Below are positions 6,638-10,674 of a DNA stretch of 10,674 nucleotides, piece after piece. The number at the start of each line of letters is the position of its first letter. The first letter of the stretch is position 1. Below the pieces are notes generated by a model that was not told the DNA's origin, made no database searches, and saw only the letters and a list, made by a program, of their open reading frames with translations. The DNA is taken from the NCBI GenBank assembly GCA_001275005.1, contig JWZX01000743.1, forward strand, positions 1-10,674. Direction: 5' to 3'. Source of the stretch: Chrysochromulina tobinii. Its lineage: Eukaryota > Haptophyta > Prymnesiales > Chrysochromulinaceae. Position numbers and translations under genes: made by a program.

Positions 6638-7318
6638 ATGGCTGCGCTGCTGCTTCGCTGCCGCTTGGCTTCTCGCCTGGCGAAGCCGGAGACGCTACGA
6701 TGCGGACTCCGTGCACTCTCCTCGCGTCTTCCGCCGGGCGGCGTGCAGCTCACCGAGTCGCAGCAGCGTCAGGATCGCATGGAGGAAGAGCTGGAGGAAA
6801 AGATTTGGGAGAAGCTGCATGCGACGCCAGAGCCACGACTCCGCTCCGAGGTGCCGCTGCCACCGACCACTCACCGAGAGTCGTGGACCCCCGCCGCACT
6901 CGTCTCCGACCAACCGGCCGAGAACGTCCTCAACTTCTCGTCGCGCTTTTACATCGACGCGTCCGGCGAGCAGCCCGCATGGGCAAACAAGGTGGAGCTC
7001 TCCGTCAAGGTTGCGCAGCTGGGACTGAGCGAGCTCGAGCAACGCCGCCTTGTGGCGGTCGCGGCTCGGCAGTACGATCGCAAACGCCGAGAGCTTCGCT
7101 TCACCTGCCGGCTTCACGCTGAGGTGGCCAAGAACAAACAGGAGCTGCGGGCAACGCTAGGAAAGCTCCTCGCGGACGCGCGCGAGCATGCGGCGGCGCA
7201 CGCGCAGACGCCGGACTCACAGCTACCACTCGCCTTGCGGCAGCGGCCCTGGCACGCGCGCGACCCCAGGGCTTACAAAGGCTACTCGAGATTCCGAGAG
7301 CGCAGCCGGGCGTGTTAG
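6638..7318 (+). CDS. mS35: Mitochondrial small ribosomal subunit protein mS35 (MRPS35/Rsm24-like)
   Basis: The protein is 226 residues. The ATG at 6638 sits in a good Kozak context (GGCATGG); the frame is open further upstream but only with non-ATG starts. The first 35 residues (MAALLLRCRLASRLAK, then RALSSR) are rich in Arg, Leu, Ser and Ala with no acidic residue except E18, as expected for a mitochondrial presequence. Residues about 117-185 match the conserved S24/S35 mitochondrial ribosomal domain: NKVELSVKVAQLGLSELEQRR, then a QYDRKRRELRF strand and a KNKQELRATLGKLLADARE helix. Known members are components of the mitoribosomal small subunit. An acidic helix (residues 46-60, EEELEEKIWEKL) precedes the domain, and the tail is basic (YKGYSRFRERSR). 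It is followed 134 bp later by the EF-hand gene on the same strand. I have no evidence for introns. Confidence 0.8.
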   Translation: MAALLLRCRLASRLAKPETLRCGLRALSSRLPPGGVQLTESQQRQDRMEEELEEKIWEKLHATPEPRLRSEVPLPPTTHRESWTPAALVSDQPAENVLNFSSRFYIDASGEQPAWANKVELSVKVAQLGLSELEQRRLVAVAARQYDRKRRELRFTCRLHAEVAKNKQELRATLGKLLADAREHAAAHAQTPDSQLPLALRQRPWHARDPRAYKGYSRFRERSRAC

Positions 7319-7452
7319 AGGTGCGACCCGGGTCGAGTCTCTGTCCCGCCGTCTCTGACGCTGATCGCCAATGTGTGGTGGCGGGGACCGGGGCGACGGG
7401 GTTCCTTGTGTGTTCGGTGTGAATTCGAGAGTCGGTTCATTTTCTCTTCCCC
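7319..7452 (+). promoter_or_regulatory. Short spacer, probable promoter of the EF-hand gene
   Basis: This spacer is only 134 bp. It must hold the mS35 3' end and the start region of the next gene. CCAAT is at 7368-7372, about 80 bp before the ATG, and a pyrimidine-rich tract (TTCATTTTCTCTTCCCC) directly precedes the ATG. The promoter role is inferred from position. Confidence 0.35.
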
Positions 7453-9984
7453 ATGCGGAGGACCACGACGGAGGCTCTGCTCGGCAACTTTTCGTTCCCG
7501 CCGCTAGTGCTGCACGGCGACCCGCTGGCCGCGGCGCTCATCGCACGCAGCCCCGCGGGCACCCTCTCGCTGCACACTCTGCGGGCGGCGCTCATGCTCA
7601 ACTCGACTCGGATCTCGACGATCCTGACGTCCATGTTCCCTGAGGGCGACGGGCAGTTGAGCCTGGCCGACTTCCTTTCCATGCTCGCAGCGCTCGGCCT
7701 GCACGCCGAAGGTCACCGGCGTCTCGAAGAGGAGCTCTTCGAGAAGCATCTCGACTCGGGTGACGGCACCACGTCCGCGCACAAGCTCCTCGAGTTTGTG
7801 GTCGGCCGAGAGGGGATGAAGGCGCGCAAGAAGCGGCGTGAGCCGCGGCTCGTCGTGGAACTGCCCGAGCTGCCCACGGGCCCCAACCCGCCCAAGAAGT
7901 CGGCGGCCAAGCGCGGCGCGCACGGCGGCCGCGTGGACTTTGCTGCCGCAGTCGCGGAGATCGTTGCATCCCCCAAGGGGCACGGCTCCCCGGTCGCCGC
8001 GGCGCGCGCGCTGATCGGAAGCACTAGTTTACCGTCGTACTTCCCGGGCATGCAGCTCCCAGGCAGGCCCAACGCGGGCAAGCCGCAGCTCGCCCCGGCC
8101 GGGCCGAGACCTGCGAACGCCGCGCGGCTCGGCCCGTCGCCACTGCCGCCGCCGCCACCGCCGCCGCCGCCACCGCCGTCGAGCTCGTCCGAGGTTCGAT
8201 CTCCGGCGCCGCCGCCCTCGAGATCCCAAAGTACGCCGCAAAGCACGCCGCACGGTCGCGAGGCCACCGTCCTGCCGCCGCCCGCGGGGCCCTCGGCAGA
8301 CCCGACGAACCCGACGAACCCGACGAACCCGACGAACCCGACGGACCCGACGGACCCGACGAACCCCTATGGCCCGTATCGGATCGAACTCGATGCCGGC
8401 GGTGTGCTGCTCGCGCTGGATCTCTGGGGCGCCCGACACGGCGCCCCGGAGACGCGCGAGCCGGTCGACGACGGAGGCGCCGTGTCGGGCAGCCCCACGC
8501 TCTCTCCTGACCCAGCGGGCTCGCCTGGCGACGAGGCGGCAGGGAGCGGCAGCAGACCGACGGAGGGCCGCTCGCCAAAGTCGCACCCAAGGCGACGCAA
8601 GAGCCCCTCGCCCGGCCGCGTGCATTTCGCCCAACACGACGCGCGAGTCATCACGCCGCTGCCGCGCCCGGCCATCGGGAAGCAGTCGAGCTCGGAGATG
8701 CGCAGTGCGGGCGCGATCGCCTTCGGAAAGGCCGCACGGCCCTGTGCGCCCTGTGCGCTGCCAGAGGGCACGCCGAGCGCCGCGCCGAGCGCCAACGCGT
8801 TGGCGGCGGAGTCGACTTCAGAGGCCGCCGCGCATAGCGGTGAGCGCCACCGCTCGCTCAAGTTGCCTCGCTCCGTACGGCGGCGCGATGTGATCACGCA
8901 GGCCGAAGTGCTCCATACGGTCGCGGAGGAAGCTGCCGAGAGGGCGGCCGCCGAGGAGGCGGCCGCAAAGGAGGCTGCAGCGAAGCAGAAGCTGGGCGAG
9001 AAGCCGAGCTGGGCCAAGGCGAAGTCGCTCGGCGGGCTGCTGGGCAAGCTGGCCAGTGCGGCGCAAGGCGAGGGCCAGCTGGCTAGGGAGGCGGAGAAGA
9101 TTGCCTCCCCTGCCGAGGTTTCGTCACTGCTCGAGACGATCTCGGAGGTGATTGACGAGCTGATGAACACACTGAGTGACTGGGACTCGGACTTCAAGGG
9201 CGATGGGACTGTCTCGAAGCGTGACTTCCGGCGTGCGCTCCCACTGCACGGCATCTCCGCCGAGCGGCACGTCGTCGACGCCCTCTTCGCCTCTCTCTTG
9301 CCCAAGGACGAGGCGCCCACTTCAGCGCCCACTGCAGGCTCAGCTAGCGCCGCCCAACACGGCGCCACTGGGACGCTGGGCGCCGCCCCGAGCACCTCTC
9401 CACCCTCTCCACCGAGCCCAGTGCACACCGAGAGGAGCACCGACTCGAAGCGCGGCCCGACGATGGAGCTGTGGCTCCTCGATCGCGGCATCCGGTGGGC
9501 GCCTGGCTCGAAGGCGAAGCGCTCGAAGCTGCTCGCCGGTCCGCAGGCGGGCCTCTTCCAGGACGCCCGCAGGACGGTCGTCGAGCAGCTGCGCGATGCG
9601 CTCGTGGCGAACTCGATGCGCGTGATCGACCTCTTCCGCGAATGGGACGACGACGGCGACGGCGAGATCACCAAGGAGGAATTCCGCAAGGCCATCCCGC
9701 GCCTCGGGCTCGTCGGTCACTCGGACTCGATCGACACGCTCTTTGACGAATTCGATCTCGACCACGGAGGCACGATCACGTTCCGCGAGCTCAACAAGCA
9801 GCTACGCCGCGACGTCAAGACCGAAAAGGTGGTCAGGGACGGTGTCAAGGTGGAGAAGGGCGTCGAGATTGCCGACGTGGCCGCGCTCCGCCGCTCGATC
9901 AAGTACGGGCTGCTCAACATAGTGAACACCGAGTGCTTCAGCATTGACCTATTCACGGGCGAGCGCAAGTACTCCGGGCTGTGA
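7453..9984 (+). CDS. Large EF-hand calcium-binding protein with disordered Pro/Ala-rich middle
   Basis: The protein is 843 residues, starting at an ATG after a pyrimidine tract. The N-terminus has two weak EF-hand-like segments (FPEGDGQLSLADF near 62-74; LDSGDGTTSAHKLL near 100-113). The middle (about 120-480) is Pro/Ser/Ala-rich, with an 11-proline run (232-242) and eight [DN]PT units (283-305). An Ala/Glu helix (about 483-512) may form a coiled coil. The C-terminal half carries a third EF-hand whose loop (580-591) has Lys at position 3. A canonical fourth loop follows (732-743, DDDGDGEITKEE), then a fifth (768-779, DLDHGGTITFRE) with Gly at position 5. Repeats of the form W-D-x-D-G-D-G-E-[IV]-x-K-x-E-F-R-K-A-[IL]-P-x-L-G are a style I associate with haptophyte and dinoflagellate EF-hand proteins. 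Calcium binding is likely at the fourth and fifth sites; the partner is unknown. The C-terminal 60 residues match nothing I recognise. Confidence 0.88.
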   Translation: MRRTTTEALLGNFSFPPLVLHGDPLAAALIARSPAGTLSLHTLRAALMLNSTRISTILTSMFPEGDGQLSLADFLSMLAALGLHAEGHRRLEEELFEKHLDSGDGTTSAHKLLEFVVGREGMKARKKRREPRLVVELPELPTGPNPPKKSAAKRGAHGGRVDFAAAVAEIVASPKGHGSPVAAARALIGSTSLPSYFPGMQLPGRPNAGKPQLAPAGPRPANAARLGPSPLPPPPPPPPPPPSSSSEVRSPAPPPSRSQSTPQSTPHGREATVLPPPAGPSADPTNPTNPTNPTNPTDPTDPTNPYGPYRIELDAGGVLLALDLWGARHGAPETREPVDDGGAVSGSPTLSPDPAGSPGDEAAGSGSRPTEGRSPKSHPRRRKSPSPGRVHFAQHDARVITPLPRPAIGKQSSSEMRSAGAIAFGKAARPCAPCALPEGTPSAAPSANALAAESTSEAAAHSGERHRSLKLPRSVRRRDVITQAEVLHTVAEEAAERAAAEEAAAKEAAAKQKLGEKPSWAKAKSLGGLLGKLASAAQGEGQLAREAEKIASPAEVSSLLETISEVIDELMNTLSDWDSDFKGDGTVSKRDFRRALPLHGISAERHVVDALFASLLPKDEAPTSAPTAGSASAAQHGATGTLGAAPSTSPPSPPSPVHTERSTDSKRGPTMELWLLDRGIRWAPGSKAKRSKLLAGPQAGLFQDARRTVVEQLRDALVANSMRVIDLFREWDDDGDGEITKEEFRKAIPRLGLVGHSDSIDTLFDEFDLDHGGTITFRELNKQLRRDVKTEKVVRDGVKVEKGVEIADVAALRRSIKYGLLNIVNTECFSIDLFTGERKYSGL
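8146..8178 (+). repeat. Polyproline run in the EF-hand protein
   Basis: CCG/CCA codons encode 11 consecutive prolines (residues 232-242), followed by four serines. It sits in the low-complexity middle of the protein. Such runs can bind profilin, SH3 or WW domains in other proteins, but that is only a possibility here. Confidence 0.8.
8299..8367 (+). repeat. In-frame 9-bp minisatellite encoding [D/N]PT
   Basis: Eight 9-base units of [GA]ACCCGACG type encode D/N-Pro-Thr repeated (residues 283-305), with the order D,N,N,N,N,D,D,N at the first residue. The unit length of 9 keeps the reading frame, so copy-number changes would alter protein length without frameshift. Confidence 0.9.
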
Positions 9985-10156
9985 GAACGCGGGCGCGCGA
10001 CCACGTCTAGAAGTTACATGAGCGATCCGATAGTGCGACTCGGGCCGGAGAGTACGGCCCTATTATGATTATTGATTATGTATGTTGCGTTTCTGATAGA
10101 AAATCGGTACTAAAATGTAAAGATAATGGCGGCGCCGGTGCTGGGCGAGTCCGAGT

Positions 10157-10196
10157 GCCATAACGATCGCCCATAAGCATAAGCCATAACGATTGC
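10157..10196. repeat. Near-identical 14-bp direct repeats
   Basis: GCCATAACGATCGC at 10157-10170 recurs as GCCATAACGATTGC at 10183-10196, with one mismatch and a 26-base offset. CCATAAGCATAAGCCATAA between and across the copies adds partial repeats. No role is visible. Confidence 0.7.
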
Positions 10197-10233
10197 GCGT
10201 CAAAGCTTACTGCTTAGTCAAAGCGAAAGCCCC

Positions 10234-10364
10234 CCCGGGGACAGAGCAGCCGAACGCAAGGGCGGTCACACCCGGCGGGGAGGGCGGCGGCGGTGGCGGG
10301 TGGGAGGCGTGGGACTCGGGACTGCCCTCGAGCCCGGGGACAGTGGCGAGGGCGGTCACACCCG
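10234..10364. repeat. Two copies of a composite GC-rich direct repeat
   Basis: Copy one (10234-10274) and copy two (10333-10364) both start with CCCGGGGACAG and end with AGGGCGGTCACACCCG, identical in both parts but with different spacers between them. The 16-base end is at 10259-10274 and 10349-10364, 90 bases apart. Confidence 0.75.
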
Positions 10365-10513
10365 TAGGAATCCGCAATCCCGGCGGCGTAAAACGGTAAA
10401 ACGGCGGCGGTGGGACGGCGATCGGGGCGGAGCGGAAACATGGAGCGGAGTGTCCGGAACCTGAGGCGTGGGGGCACCTCGGACCTCTCAGCTGTTGGCA
10501 CCGCACGGTGGTA

Positions 10514-10553
10514 CGGTGGGATGCCGAAGCCTAACACGTGGTGCATCCCACCG
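10514..10553. repeat. Perfect 11-bp inverted repeat
   Basis: CGGTGGGATGC (10514-10524) is the exact reverse complement of GCATCCCACCG (10543-10553), with an 18-base loop. It is the longest perfect stem I found in the window. It lies about 70 bp before the possible coding start at the right edge, so it might be in a promoter or 5' UTR. Confidence 0.75.
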
Positions 10554-10626
10554 ATGTTGCGATGTCCGATGAGTGTACAATGTATGCGCACCGCCGTCAC
10601 CATTGGCGCGCGACGTGGGCAACCCG

Positions 10627-10674
10627 ATGCTCGGCGCCGTCGAGATGTCGCCGTACGTCAAGGCCCTCTTCGCG
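10627..10674 (+). CDS. Possible start of a further coding region (partial, runs off right edge)
   Basis: In the frame of the ATG at 10627, the last 48 bases read M-L-G-A-V-E-M-S-P-Y-V-K-A-L-F-A. Every codon from 10603 to the edge ends in G or C, as in the clear genes of this window. The frame is open back to a stop at 10570-10572, but this ATG is the first in it, so the true start or exon boundary may differ. The fragment is too short to recognise a family. Confidence 0.3.
   Translation, partial: MLGAVEMSPYVKALFA

Larger units (their letters stand above)
9985..10626. other. Intergenic region downstream of the EF-hand gene
   Basis: There is no convincing gene. An AT-rich patch at about 10060-10125 is probably the 3' flank of the EF-hand gene; TGTAA occurs at 10116-10120, which is the polyadenylation signal in green algae but not established here. 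It is followed by two copies of a 14-bp element (10157-10196), a pair of longer GC-rich copies (10234-10364), and a perfect 11-bp inverted repeat (10514-10553). The sequence from about 10250 to 10440 is G-rich on the plus strand. Confidence 0.5.

Noticed and set aside
6385-7122. A 245-codon plus-strand frame overlapping mS35
   Set aside because: It begins with a non-ATG codon and overlaps the mS35 frame, which has family motifs and a presequence.
8299-8367. Possible CRISPR-like or other array
   Set aside because: Units are 9 bp, contiguous, without spacers and in-frame within a protein.
8367-9695. A 442-codon ATG-started frame antisense to the EF-hand gene
   Set aside because: It is Ser/Ala-rich low complexity, a usual shadow of a GC-rich coding strand; the plus strand carries clear EF-hand motifs.
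9985-10626. tRNA or other structured RNA gene
   Set aside because: I found no T-loop-like GGTTCGA box or cloverleaf; only simple hairpins are visible.

Overview
This window looks like GC-rich nuclear DNA from a single-celled eukaryotic alga. A haptophyte (Chrysochromulina, Emiliania or Pavlova type) is my best guess, but the assignment rests on protein style and was not searched. The eukaryotic evidence is a mitochondrial ribosomal protein with a presequence, a CS-domain membrane protein ending in an ER-type dilysine motif, a large EF-hand protein, a glycogenin-like GT8 glycosyltransferase, and a plastid-style ferredoxin-domain protein. There are no Shine-Dalgarno-led operons. Genes lie on both strands, the recognised reading frames need no introns, and gaps range from about 100 bp to 1 kb.

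Layout from left to right. Positions 1-1743, minus strand: the 5' part of a secreted or wall-type protein with a Pro/Ser linker, 15 tandem Cys repeats and a second Pro/Ser linker that runs off the left edge. Positions 1744-2459: no convincing gene, but a 23-bp tandem duplication and an 8-bp-stem inverted repeat. Positions 2460-3509, minus: a 4Fe-4S ferredoxin-domain protein with a second four-cysteine motif. Positions 3615-4970, minus: a GT8 glycosyltransferase. Positions 4971-5167: a compact divergent promoter region with CCAAT boxes and nested inverted repeats. Positions 5168-5623, plus: a small membrane-anchored CS (NudC/p23-like) protein. Positions 5624-6637: an intergenic stretch rich in short direct and inverted repeats. 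Positions 6638-7318, plus: mitochondrial ribosomal protein mS35. Positions 7453-9984, plus: an 843-residue EF-hand protein with a coding 9-bp minisatellite. Positions 9985-10626: an intergenic stretch with an AT-rich 3' flank, repeats and an 11-bp inverted repeat. From about 10627 there may be the beginning of another plus-strand coding region.

The genes do not form an evident pathway; they read as ordinary neighbours in a compact algal genome. The points most worth a second look are the ER-type topology and dilysine tail of the CS-domain protein, the extra Cys motif and tight upstream spacing of the ferredoxin gene, the Cys-repeat array with an inserted dibasic segment, and the structured intergenic repeats. 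I see no clear sign of a virus, transposon, CRISPR array or prokaryotic gene cluster.
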